Assembly: GCA_945610215.1 (NCBI GenBank)
Contig: CALYZR010000005.1
Location: forward strand, 1-13,074
Direction of reading: 5' to 3'
DNA: 13,074 nucleotides
From: an uncultured Clostridium sp.
GTDB lineage: Bacteria > Bacillota > Clostridia > TANB77 > CAG-508
The notes below the pieces were generated by a model. The model ran no database searches. It was not told where the DNA came from and saw only the letters and a list, made by a program, of their open reading frames with translations. Position 1 is the stretch's first letter, and every line of letters starts with the position of its first letter. Of the stretch, positions 5,863 through 13,074 are shown piece after piece. The position numbers and the translations under genes are program-made.

Positions 5863-7006
5863 ATGATAAAAAAAATAACAATTCTTTTTATTTTAATATA
5901 TTTTTGTATATCTCCATTTACATATGCGACAGATGAAATTATTTCTTCGCAAATGGAAGCATTAAATATCTCCTCATTTATAAAAGAAGGAGAAAAATAT
6001 ACAAAAGAGGTTTTCCCAGATATTAGTTTAAATGATTTTTTAAATTCAGCAATAAAAGGAGAAATAGATAATGAAGAGCTCTTTAAACAAATAATACTAT
6101 TATTTGGAGATGAAATGTTAGATGCTATGTATTTATTAGGTAGCATAATAGTAGTAATAGTAATACATAGTATTTTAAAAGCTTTTACAGAAAATCTAGA
6201 AAATGAAAGTGTTTCACAAATTACCTATTATATTCAATACATACTTATAGTCACTTTAATAATGACAAATTTTTCGAGCATAATATCTTTAATAAAAGAC
6301 TCAATTGCAAACTTAACAGGATTTATAAATTGTCTGGTTCCAATATTGCTTGCACTAATGTCTGCAACACGGAAATGTTGCATCTGTTAGCTTAATACAG
6401 CCATTAATTATATTTGCAGTAGTCTTTATAGGAAATACGATAACATTAGTAATACTTCCAATAACACTTATTGCAACAGTTTTAGGAATAATTTCTAATT
6501 TATCAGATAAAGTTCAAATAGGAAAACTTTCTAATTTTTTTAAGTCAGGTATTACATGGTTCTTAGGATTAATTATAACAATTTTTGTCGGCATACTTTC
6601 TATGGAAGGAACCCTAACAAGTAATGTTGATGGATTAACTGCAAAAGGAATAAAAGCTGCAGCATCAACATTTATACCAGTAGTTGGAAAAGCATTAGGC
6701 GATTCAGCAGATGTTGTGCTTGGCTCAACATCAATTATAAAAAATTCAATAGGAATAGTAGGAATGTTTGTAATAATAGGAATATGTGCAATGCCAATTA
6801 TAAAATTAACAATACTAACAATAACATATTATTTTACATCTGCTATATGCGAGCCAATAGCAGACAAAAAGATAATTTCATTATTAGATCAAATGGGAGG
6901 AACATTTAAAGTACTACTTGGAATAATGTTTTTTGTTGCAGTACTATTAATAATTGGATTAGCTATGTGTATAAAAATAACCAACAATGGAATGATGTAT
7001 AGGTAG
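5863..7006 (+). CDS. spoIIIAE: Stage III sporulation protein AE, needing one +1 frameshift
   Basis: SpoIIIAE is the large polytopic membrane protein of the complex, a candidate for the transmembrane conduit. ATG 5863 follows AGAGGAGAAC. Residues 1-22 look like a signal peptide ending in TYA. The zero frame ends at TAG 6388 after 175 residues. Omitting C6370 from the in-frame CGG gives GNVASVSLIQPLIIFAV and continues to TAG 7004, for 380 residues (about 399 in Bacillus). The second part contains family segments GIKAAASTFIPVVGKALGDS and the C-terminal membrane helices with SAICEPIADKKI. The break lies in a membrane region at a small-residue turn (SATGN). Without the shift most of the membrane domain is lost. 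Confidence 0.85.
6370..6373 (+). other. Putative +1 recoding site (CGGA) in spoIIIAE
   Basis: The frame reads GCA ACA CGG AAA TGT. Omitting C6370 gives GCA ACA GGA AAT GTT and the remaining 211 codons of SpoIIIAE. Unshifted translation stops six codons later. The local bases ACACGGAA are the same as at site 1 in spoIIIAA. Confidence 0.6.
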
Positions 7007-7015
7007 GTGTTAAAA

Positions 7016-7627
7016 TTGATAAAATTTATAAATTCATGGGCACAAGGAATAATTTTAGCAGTAATCATTGCAACCATTATAGAAATGATTTTGCCAGAGG
7101 GAAAAAATAAAAAATATGTAAAAACAGTAATAGGAGTTTATATATTATTTATAATGATTTATCCGTTAATAAATAAATTTACAAAAGTTAATATAAATTC
7201 ATTACTTGAAAATACAACTAAACAAATGAGTACATATCAAGAAAATAATTCGCTAAAAATAGATACAGATAAATACATAGAAGATACATATAGAAAAAAA
7301 GTAGAAGAAGATATAAAAAACAAAGCAAACGAAAAAAAATTAAATATAATTTCTTTGAATGTATACATAGAAACAGAAGACGAAAAACGATATGGAATGT
7401 TAAATAGTTTAGTAATGAAGGTAGAAAAATGCAAAATAAATAATAAGGAAGAAAACAACACTAGTGTAAATCAAATAAAAGAAATAAATATTTCAAAAGC
7501 TATGCAAAATAATGAGGTAGCTGAAAACAAAGATAAAACAGTAACAGAAAAAGAAATAGATGAATTTAAAGAATATATAAACTCTACATATTATTTAGAA
7601 AAAGAAAAAATACATATAAATGAATAA
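7016..7627 (+). CDS. spoIIIAF: Stage III sporulation protein AF
   Basis: SpoIIIAF is a membrane protein with two N-terminal helices and a C-terminal domain facing the intermembrane space; that domain has a ring-building fold in known members. Starting at TTG 7016 gives 203 residues beginning MIKFINSWAQGIILAVI, matching the family, with AGGTAGGTG (7001-7009) as ribosome site. A GTG at 7007 is in frame but leaves no ribosome site. Helices cover about residues 8-25 and 33-52, with the typical MILPEG between them and YPLINKF after. The C-terminal half is very rich in Lys, Glu and Asn. TAG of spoIIIAE lies just 9 bases upstream, suggesting coupled translation. The frame is intact. Confidence 0.9.
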   Translation: MIKFINSWAQGIILAVIIATIIEMILPEGKNKKYVKTVIGVYILFIMIYPLINKFTKVNINSLLENTTKQMSTYQENNSLKIDTDKYIEDTYRKKVEEDIKNKANEKKLNIISLNVYIETEDEKRYGMLNSLVMKVEKCKINNKEENNTSVNQIKEINISKAMQNNEVAENKDKTVTEKEIDEFKEYINSTYYLEKEKIHINE

Positions 7628-7641
7628 TAAGGAGGCAAAAA

Positions 7642-8274
7642 ATGCTAAAAGAAAGCATAAAGAAATTTAAAGAATCTATTTCAAAACAAAAAGAACAAAA
7701 CAATAAAAAAAATATAGAAAATTTAGTTGTGTTTTTGATTCTATTAATAATTACAATTATTGCAATAAATACAATTTGGGGTGAAAAAAAAGAAGAAACA
7801 AACCAAGAAGATAGTAACACATCATATAAAAAACTAGCAGATAATATAAATAGTAATATTAGCAGTAATAATGACCAGTTTAGTGAATATAATTTAGAAG
7901 AAAATTTAGAGGACATACTGTCTAAGATAGCAGGAGTCGGAAAAGTAAAAGTTTTAGTTACATATTCAGAAACAAGTGAAGTTGTTGCAATGTATAATGA
8001 AAAAAGCACTTCGAACAATACAGAAGAAACTGACACAAGTGGAGGCACAAGAAAAATAGAGCAAACAGATACTGACAAAGAGATTATATATGAAGAAAAA
8101 AATGGGCAAAAAAGCCCAATTACTCAAAAAGTAATTATGCCAAAAATAGAAGGAGCAATCATTACAGCAGAAGGTGCTTCAAACCCAACAATTAAAACAA
8201 ATATAATTCAAGCTGTTTCGGCAGCAACAGGAATTTCTACATATAGGATACAAGTTTTTGAAATGTCAACTTAA
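7642..8274 (+). CDS. spoIIIAG: Stage III sporulation protein AG
   Basis: SpoIIIAG forms the large ring of the mother cell-forespore channel between the two membranes. The 210-residue protein has one membrane segment at about residues 28-46, a polar linker, and then the domain starting LEDILSKIAGVGKVKVLVTY (89-108), the best-known signature of the family. The insertion region around TSEVVAMYNEKSTSNNTEET corresponds to the beta-rich part of the ring. The ending IQAVSAATGISTYRIQVFEM is also typical and forms the last ring-building element. TAAGGAGGC supports ATG 7642. A CGG at 7938 is out of frame (GTC GGA) and needs no shift. The frame is intact. Confidence 0.93.
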   Translation: MLKESIKKFKESISKQKEQNNKKNIENLVVFLILLIITIIAINTIWGEKKEETNQEDSNTSYKKLADNINSNISSNNDQFSEYNLEENLEDILSKIAGVGKVKVLVTYSETSEVVAMYNEKSTSNNTEETDTSGGTRKIEQTDTDKEIIYEEKNGQKSPITQKVIMPKIEGAIITAEGASNPTIKTNIIQAVSAATGISTYRIQVFEMST

Positions 8275-8332
8275 AGCAGATGAAAAGTAGCATATTGCTA
8301 GAACAATTTGATATTAAAAAAGGAGAAGAAAT

Positions 8333-8971
8333 ATGAAGGTTTTAAAAAGAAATCAATTAATAATATTGATAGTTTCATTAATGCTAATAACAGCAGGATA
8401 TCTAAATTTTACTACAAACCAAGAAAATGTAGTTACAAGTACAATAGCAGATAGGAGTGATAGTGCAATAGGAGATGCAGAATTTGTAAGCACAGTTCCA
8501 CACGAAGAGAATAAAACAACAGAAAATGCAATTGTAGAAAACAATGAAAACATGATAGAAAATAATGATGTGCAAGAAAATTTAATCGAAACAAATGCAT
8601 CTCAAGATATAAAAAACAATGAAGAAGATTACTATTTTATAACATCAAAATTAGATAGAAATACAATGTATTCCGAAACATTAGAAACATACCAAGAAAT
8701 GTATAATAACACAAATGCGACAGCAGAACAAAAGCAAGAAGCATTAACAAAAATAAATAAAATAAACAATACAAAAAATGCAATAATGATAGCAGAAAAT
8801 TTAATACTTGCAAAAGGATTTGAAAATGTAGTAATATTTGCAAATGAAGGGAGCATAAGTGTTGTAATAAAAGCAGAAGAACTAAAACAAGAAGAAGTAG
8901 CACAAATACAAAATATAGTATCAAGAGAATTAAATGTAAATGCAGAAATAATACATATTAGTAATAAATAA
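8333..8971 (+). CDS. spoIIIAH: Stage III sporulation protein AH
   Basis: SpoIIIAH is the mother-cell protein that meets forespore SpoIIQ across the intermembrane space. The 212-residue protein has an N-terminal anchor, RNQLIILIVSLMLITAGYLNF (6-26), which is characteristic, a long low-complexity linker rich in Asn, Glu and Thr (about 30-95), and a C-terminal YscJ/FliF-like domain. That domain contains the helix with AEQKQEALTKINKI and the strand GFENVVIFANEGSISVVIKA, ending EIIHISN. AAAAAGGAGAAG precedes ATG 8333. A 58-base gap separates it from spoIIIAG, the widest in the operon; I see no clear promoter there. The frame is intact and the operon ends here at a terminator. Confidence 0.92.
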   Translation: MKVLKRNQLIILIVSLMLITAGYLNFTTNQENVVTSTIADRSDSAIGDAEFVSTVPHEENKTTENAIVENNENMIENNDVQENLIETNASQDIKNNEEDYYFITSKLDRNTMYSETLETYQEMYNNTNATAEQKQEALTKINKINNTKNAIMIAENLILAKGFENVVIFANEGSISVVIKAEELKQEEVAQIQNIVSRELNVNAEIIHISNK

Positions 8972-8996
8972 AAATATAAAATAAATAAAACCGAAG

Positions 8997-9031
8997 AAAA
9001 TATTTACAAATAACTTGTAAATATTTTTTTT
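8997..9031 (+). terminator. Rho-independent terminator of the spoIIIA operon
   Basis: Thirteen pairs (8997-9009 with 9015-9027) enclose the loop AATAAC-like ATAAC and run straight into a T-tract (9024-9031). It follows the spoIIIAH stop by 25 bases. Confidence 0.85.
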
Positions 9032-9042
9032 ATTGATATAAT
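9015..9042 (+). promoter_or_regulatory. Candidate promoter for pfkA-argS, overlapping the terminator
   Basis: A perfect TATAAT (9037-9042) lies 16 bases after TTGTAA (9015-9020), which is also the 3' arm of the spoIIIA terminator. It is about 40 bases before the pfkA ATG. The -10 is convincing, the -35 moderate. Confidence 0.5.
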
Positions 9043-9081
9043 ATACAGAGAATTTTAGAATGTTTTTTGAGGTGAATTTTA

Positions 9082-10218
9082 ATGGTTAAAAAAGTAGCTA
9101 TAATTACAAATGGTGGAGATTGTCCAGGATTAAATGCTGTAATTCGTGCAATAGTAAAAACAGCAGAAACTCATGGTGTAGAGTGTTATGGATATATAGA
9201 AGGCTATAAAGGAATGCTCGAAAACAATTATATAAAATTAGAATCAAATGGAAGTGCATCAGGATTACTTCATAGAGGAGGGACGATTATAGGTGCATCA
9301 AATAGTACAAACTTGTTTAACTATCCAGTAGAAGAAAATGGAGAAATAGTATATAAAGACATGTCTTTTAAAGCAGTAGAAAATGTAAAAAATGCAGGAT
9401 TTGATTGCATATTTTCACTAGGTGGAGATGGTACACAAAAATCTGCAAGAGACTTTTCTTTAAGAGGACTAAATGTTATAGGAGTTCCAAAAACAATAGA
9501 CAATGATGTAGCTCACTCAGAAATAACATTTGGATACAATACAGCTGTATCTGTTGCAACAGAAGCACTAGACAGATTACATTCAACAGCAGAATCTCAT
9601 CATAGAATAATGACATTAGAAGTAATGGGAAGATATGCTGGATGGATTGCATTAGAATCGGCAATAGCAGGAGGAGCAGATGCTGCAATAATACCAGAAA
9701 TACCATATGATATAAATAAAATAGTAGAAAAAATAAATAGAAGAAAAGAAGAAGGAAAAAAATTTAGCATAATAGTAGTATCAGAAGGAGCAATACCAAA
9801 AGATGGAGAACTAACAGTAAAAAGGACTTTAAATGATGGATCAGGACTTGATAATATAAGACTTGGAGGAATAGGAGAAAAGCTTTCAAGAGACTTAGAA
9901 GAATTAACAGGAATGGTATCAAGAAACACAGTACTTGGATATGTACAAAGAGGTGGAACACCAACAGCATTTGATAGAGTTTTATCTACAAAATATGGTA
10001 GCAAAGCAATGGAACTTGCTATAGAAGGAAAATTCAATGTTTTAGTAACATTACAAAATGGAAAATTGGGATATGTAACATTAGAAGAAGTTGTTGGAAA
10101 TAATAAAGAAATTGGAGCACGTTCAGGAGGAACAGAAAGCACAAATATAAAAAGAGTAACAATGGATGATGATTTAGTAAAAGTAGCAAGAGACTTAGAT
10201 ATATGCCTAGGAGACTAA
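9082..10218 (+). CDS. pfkA: 6-phosphofructokinase (long, group III-like)
   Basis: The enzyme phosphorylates fructose 6-phosphate to the 1,6-bisphosphate in glycolysis. At 378 residues it is longer than the roughly 320-residue Bacillus or E. coli PfkA. Visible motifs are ITNGGDCPGLNAVIRA (8-23), GGDGT (114-118), the catalytic PKTIDND (136-142, D140 as base), VMGRYAGW (181-188) and LGYVQRGG with AFDR. Residues matching E. coli 104 and 124 decide the phosphoryl donor: glycine in GGDGT suggests ATP, while lysine 137 in PKTIDND is the residue seen in pyrophosphate-dependent and long PFKs. I infer ATP use, but a mixed donor is possible. GAGGTG precedes ATG 9082. argS follows after 14 bases, probably co-transcribed. 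Confidence 0.9.
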   Translation: MVKKVAIITNGGDCPGLNAVIRAIVKTAETHGVECYGYIEGYKGMLENNYIKLESNGSASGLLHRGGTIIGASNSTNLFNYPVEENGEIVYKDMSFKAVENVKNAGFDCIFSLGGDGTQKSARDFSLRGLNVIGVPKTIDNDVAHSEITFGYNTAVSVATEALDRLHSTAESHHRIMTLEVMGRYAGWIALESAIAGGADAAIIPEIPYDINKIVEKINRRKEEGKKFSIIVVSEGAIPKDGELTVKRTLNDGSGLDNIRLGGIGEKLSRDLEELTGMVSRNTVLGYVQRGGTPTAFDRVLSTKYGSKAMELAIEGKFNVLVTLQNGKLGYVTLEEVVGNNKEIGARSGGTESTNIKRVTMDDDLVKVARDLDICLGD

Positions 10219-10232
10219 AAAAGGGGGATAAA

Positions 10233-11942
10233 ATGATAAATTTTAAACAAGAAATTGCAAAAGAAATTGCAGAGGTAACAAACTTAGACAAACAAGAATT
10301 AGAAAACTATATAGAAATCCCACCAAATTCAGATTTAGGTGATTATGCTTTTCCATGTTTTAAACTTGCAAAAGATCTAAGAAAAGCACCACCAATGATT
10401 GCAAATGAGATAAAAGAAAATATAAAAATAGACGAAAAAATAATAGAGAAAATCGAAGTAGTAGGTGGATATTTAAATATATACATAAACAAACAAACAC
10501 TTGCAAAAGAGGTATTAGAGGATATTGCAAAAAACAAAGAAAAATATGGTTCATCTAATATTGGAGAAGGAAAAAATGTTGTAATAGATTATTCAGCACC
10601 AAATATTGCAAAACCATTTCATATTGGACATTTGCGCTCAACAGTAATAGGAGGAGCTTTATATAAAATATACAATTTCTTAGGATATAACAGTGTAGGA
10701 ATTAACTTTTTAGGAGATTGGGGACTTCAATTTGGTAAAGTAATGGCAGGAATTAAACTTTGGAAAAACGAATATGACTTTAAAAATGATGAAATGTCCA
10801 GTATTTTAAAAACATATATACGTTTTAACAAAGAAGAAAAAGAAAAACCTGAACTTACAGACTTAGCAAGAGCAGAATTTAAAAAATTAGAAGACGGAGA
10901 CAAAGAAACATATAAATTATGGGAACATATTAGAAAAATAAGTCTAGAAAATTATGAAAAAACATATAAATTATTAAATTCAAAATTTGATTCATACAAT
11001 GGAGAAGCATATTATAACGATAAAATGGAACCAATTGTAGAAGAATTACGCCAAAAAGGTCTATTAAAAGAGTCACAAGGAGCACAAGTAGTAGACTTAG
11101 AAAAATATGATATGCCTCCTTGTATAATAATTACATCAGCAGGAACTACAATATATGCAACAAGGGATTTAGCATCTTTAAAAGATAGGATGAATACATA
11201 CAATTTTGACAAAGCAATATATGTTGTAGGAAATGAACAATCACTACATTTTAAACAAGTATTTAAAGTGTTTGAATTAATGGGATATGAAGAATATGCA
11301 AAGAATTGTGTACATGTTCCATTTGGACTTGTAGTTGATAAAGATGGAGAAAAAATAGGATCAAGAAAAGGAAATTCAGTATTTTTAGAAGATATTTTAA
11401 ATGAATCAATAGATAAAGTAAAAGAAATAATAAATGAAAAAAATCCAGATTTAGAAGATAAAGAAGAAGTAGCAAGAAAAGTTGGGGTAGGAGCAATTAT
11501 ATTTAACGATTTATCAAACAGCAGAATAAAAGATGAAATATTTGACTGGGATATGCTTCTTAATTTCCAAGGGGAAACAGGACCATATATTCAATATATT
11601 TATGTAAGAACAAGAAGTTTACTTAACAAAGCAGGCTATATGCCAAGAATAGAAGAAATAGACTTTTCAAAAATAAATGAAAAAGAAGCACTAGACACAT
11701 TAAAACTTATATATCAATTTAATGATGTTATTAAAAGTGCTGCAGACAAAAATGAGCCATCAATTTTAGCAAGATATTTAATAGATTTAAGTCAAAGTTT
11801 TAGTACATATTATAATGAACATAGAATAATTACAGAAGACAAAGACGTTCAAAATGCACGATTATTCCTAACATATGCTGTTGGAACAGTATTAAAAACA
11901 GGAGCAGAGCTATTAGGAATGGAAATGCCAGAACATATGTAG
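10233..11942 (+). CDS. argS: Arginyl-tRNA synthetase
   Basis: ArgS is a class I synthetase that charges tRNA-Arg. The 569-residue protein shows the N-terminal additional domain with NSDLGDYAFPCFKLAK, then VIDYSAPNIAKPFHIGHLRST with the HIGH motif at 130-133. FLGDWGLQFGK, ITSAGTTIYATRDLAS and the KMSKS-like KIGSRKGN follow. The DALR anticodon-binding domain at the C-terminus ends LLGMEMPEHM, close to the usual LGxxxPExM. ATG 10233 follows GGGGG at 10223-10227; an in-frame ATG at 10203 overlaps the pfkA end and adds ten residues with no family counterpart. The gene supplies Arg-tRNA, which is of interest here because CGG, an arginine codon, is shunned by intact genes. No defect seen. Confidence 0.95.
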   Translation: MINFKQEIAKEIAEVTNLDKQELENYIEIPPNSDLGDYAFPCFKLAKDLRKAPPMIANEIKENIKIDEKIIEKIEVVGGYLNIYINKQTLAKEVLEDIAKNKEKYGSSNIGEGKNVVIDYSAPNIAKPFHIGHLRSTVIGGALYKIYNFLGYNSVGINFLGDWGLQFGKVMAGIKLWKNEYDFKNDEMSSILKTYIRFNKEEKEKPELTDLARAEFKKLEDGDKETYKLWEHIRKISLENYEKTYKLLNSKFDSYNGEAYYNDKMEPIVEELRQKGLLKESQGAQVVDLEKYDMPPCIIITSAGTTIYATRDLASLKDRMNTYNFDKAIYVVGNEQSLHFKQVFKVFELMGYEEYAKNCVHVPFGLVVDKDGEKIGSRKGNSVFLEDILNESIDKVKEIINEKNPDLEDKEEVARKVGVGAIIFNDLSNSRIKDEIFDWDMLLNFQGETGPYIQYIYVRTRSLLNKAGYMPRIEEIDFSKINEKEALDTLKLIYQFNDVIKSAADKNEPSILARYLIDLSQSFSTYYNEHRIITEDKDVQNARLFLTYAVGTVLKTGAELLGMEMPEHM

Positions 11943-11976
11943 TTTTTATAAAAAATAAATTTAAGGAGGAATGATT

Positions 11977-12603
11977 ATGGATGTAATCGAACTAAAACAC
12001 CCATTAGTAGAACACAAATTAGCAATTTTGAGAGACAAAAGAACGGGAACAAAAGAATTTAGAGAGATAGTATCAGAACTTGCTACAATGCTTTGCTATG
12101 AAGCAATGAAAGATGCAAAAATGGAAGAAGTAGAAATAGAAACTCCAATCCAAAAAATGAAAACAAGAAAAATTAACGAAGATAATTATGCATTTGTTCC
12201 AATTTTAAGAGCAGGAACAGGTATGCTAGATGGAATAATCCAAGTAGTGCCAAATGCAAAAATAGGACATATTGGAATGTATAGAGACGAAGAAACATTT
12301 AAACCAAATGTATATTTCTTTAAAGTACCAAAAGATATAGCTAAAAGAGAAGTACTAATACTAGATCCAATGCTTGCAACAGGTGGCTCTGGAATGGATG
12401 CGATAGAATTGCTAAAAGAAAAAGACGTTAAAAAAATAAAATTCTTATGTATAATAGCTGCACCAGAAGGAATAAAAGCAATCCAAGAAAAGTATCCAGA
12501 TGTACAAATTTATTGTGCAGCAATAGATGAAAAATTAAATGAACATGCCTACATAATACCAGGACTTGGAGATGCAGGAGATAGAATATTTGGAACAAAA
12601 TAG
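11977..12603 (+). CDS. upp: Uracil phosphoribosyltransferase
   Basis: Upp joins uracil and PRPP to make UMP in pyrimidine salvage. The 208-residue protein matches the family over its length: HPLVEHKLAILRDKRTGTKEFR (8-29), the VPILRAGTGMLDG segment (74-86), the PRPP-binding loop LILDPMLATGGSGMDA (127-142), and the uracil-binding end IPGLGDAGDRIFGTK. AAGGAGGA (11963-11970) touches an ATG at 11971, too close for use, and is 6 bases from ATG 11977, which gives the usual N-terminus; I therefore choose 11977. The gene is 34 bases after argS and may be part of the same transcript. A strong hairpin follows. Confidence 0.95.
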   Translation: MDVIELKHPLVEHKLAILRDKRTGTKEFREIVSELATMLCYEAMKDAKMEEVEIETPIQKMKTRKINEDNYAFVPILRAGTGMLDGIIQVVPNAKIGHIGMYRDEETFKPNVYFFKVPKDIAKREVLILDPMLATGGSGMDAIELLKEKDVKKIKFLCIIAAPEGIKAIQEKYPDVQIYCAAIDEKLNEHAYIIPGLGDAGDRIFGTK

Positions 12604-12616
12604 ATTATACAACAAG

Positions 12617-12651
12617 AAAGAAGTCATTATTTGTTAATGACTTCTTTTGTT
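12617..12651 (+). terminator. Hairpin terminator after upp
   Basis: Thirteen perfect pairs (12617-12629 with 12635-12647) enclose TTTGT. The T-tract is short and interrupted (TTTTGTT). It lies 13 bases after the upp stop and separates upp from glmM. Confidence 0.75.
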
Positions 12652-12703
12652 ATAAGAAAAATAAATTAATAAACAAAACTTATTATAATTTTCTCAAAAA
12701 ATA

Positions 12704-12733
12704 TTGCTTTTTTTATCTTAAACAATATATAAT
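12704..12733 (+). promoter_or_regulatory. Probable SigA-type promoter for glmM
   Basis: TTGCTT (12704-12709) and a perfect TATAAT (12728-12733) are separated by 18 bases, giving a leader of about 35 bases before the glmM start. Confidence 0.5.
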
Positions 12734-12775
12734 ATAAACACTAAACTAACACTTTATATTAGGAGGAATACAAAA

Positions 12776-13074
12776 TTGAGAAAATATTTTGGAACAGATG
12801 GAATTAGAAGAATAGCAAATACAGAACTTACACCAGAGTTAGTATATAAAGTTGCAAAAGCAGGAGCATATGTTTTATCTAAACATACTGACCATGCACC
12901 AACAATTTTAATAGGTAGAGATACTAGGCTTTCTGGAACATTAATAGAAAGCGCGATGACAGCAGGCTTTTTAAGCTATGGAGCGAATGTAAAATTATTA
13001 GGAGTTATGCCAACACCTGCGGTGGCATATTTAACAAAAAAATTAAAAGCAGATGCAAGTGTTGTAATATCTGC
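12776..13074 (+). CDS. glmM: Phosphoglucosamine mutase, N-terminal part
   Basis: GlmM converts glucosamine 6-phosphate to glucosamine 1-phosphate on the route to UDP-GlcNAc for peptidoglycan. The first 99 codons are present; the window ends at VVISA, where the family continues into the SHNP phosphoserine motif. The start is TTG 12776, with AGGAGG at 12761-12766, giving [18 protein letters not shown]; no nearer ATG fits. The family signatures visible are [33 protein letters not shown] and [13 protein letters not shown]. It has its own promoter after the upp terminator. The DGIRRIAN segment has R where most relatives have G (GVRG), a minor variation. Confidence 0.9.
   Translation, partial: MRKYFGTDGIRRIANTELTPELVYKVAKAGAYVLSKHTDHAPTILIGRDTRLSGTLIESAMTAGFLSYGANVKLLGVMPTPAVAYLTKKLKADASVVIS

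Noticed and set aside
5628..6146. Minus-strand open frame of 172 codons opposite spoIIIAD and spoIIIAE
   Set aside because: It mirrors two real genes whose family match is clear, and its serine- and isoleucine-rich translation shows no domain.
4074..6373. Ordinary random decay or random sequencing error as the full explanation of the CGG sites
   Set aside because: All four events insert the same base in the same context before a glycine codon, and the rest of these genes shows no other loss. It is not excluded, because spoIIIAB does carry an unrelated lesion.
9600..10142. Long minus-strand open frame opposite pfkA (180 codons)
   Set aside because: It is a shadow of a conserved gene on the plus strand with low-complexity composition, no ribosome site and no recognisable motif.
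10203..10232. Upstream ATG extending argS by ten codons
   Set aside because: It overlaps the end of pfkA, and the GGGGG ribosome site is correctly spaced only for ATG 10233.

Overview
The window is AT-rich DNA with AGA-dominated arginine usage. It carries a complete spoIIIA sporulation operon, so it most likely comes from an endospore-forming (or formerly spore-forming) low-GC Firmicute of the class Clostridia. The coaE then lytic transglycosylase order at the left edge fits this. All three stop codons terminate recognisable genes. No RNA gene, mobile element or CRISPR array was seen.

Layout, left to right: the 3' end of coaE (dephospho-CoA kinase); a membrane-anchored lytic transglycosylase; galE; an isochorismatase/nicotinamidase-like hydrolase; then, convergent with it, udk (uridine kinase, minus strand) sharing a bidirectional terminator. 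A divergent promoter region leads to a DUF120 protein related to the archaeal CTP-dependent riboflavin kinase. About 280 bp with several hairpins follow. Next is spoIIIAA-AB-AC-AD-AE-AF-AG-AH (3777-8971), closed by a strong terminator. Then come pfkA-argS, upp, and the 5' end of glmM, cut by the window edge.

The spoIIIA genes encode the mother-cell half of the channel joining mother cell and forespore: the ATPase AA, membrane proteins AB to AF, ring protein AG, and AH, which contacts forespore SpoIIQ. The neighbours are housekeeping genes of sugar, nucleotide, cofactor and cell-wall metabolism and translation.

The striking feature is that three spoIIIA genes (AA twice, AC, AE) are broken in the same way. 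One extra C sits directly before the GGA codon of a glycine that family conservation or the reading frame demands, creating an in-frame CGG and requiring a +1 shift. Skipping that C each time restores full-length, family-typical proteins. These four are the only in-frame CGG codons I could find in the window, and intact genes never use CGG. This looks like +1 recoding at CGG (CGGA read as glycine), possibly a translational gate on sporulation; gene decay or sequencing error would have to explain four identical lesions. spoIIIAB has a different break (a -1 shift, or a small deletion) at or near another conserved glycine.
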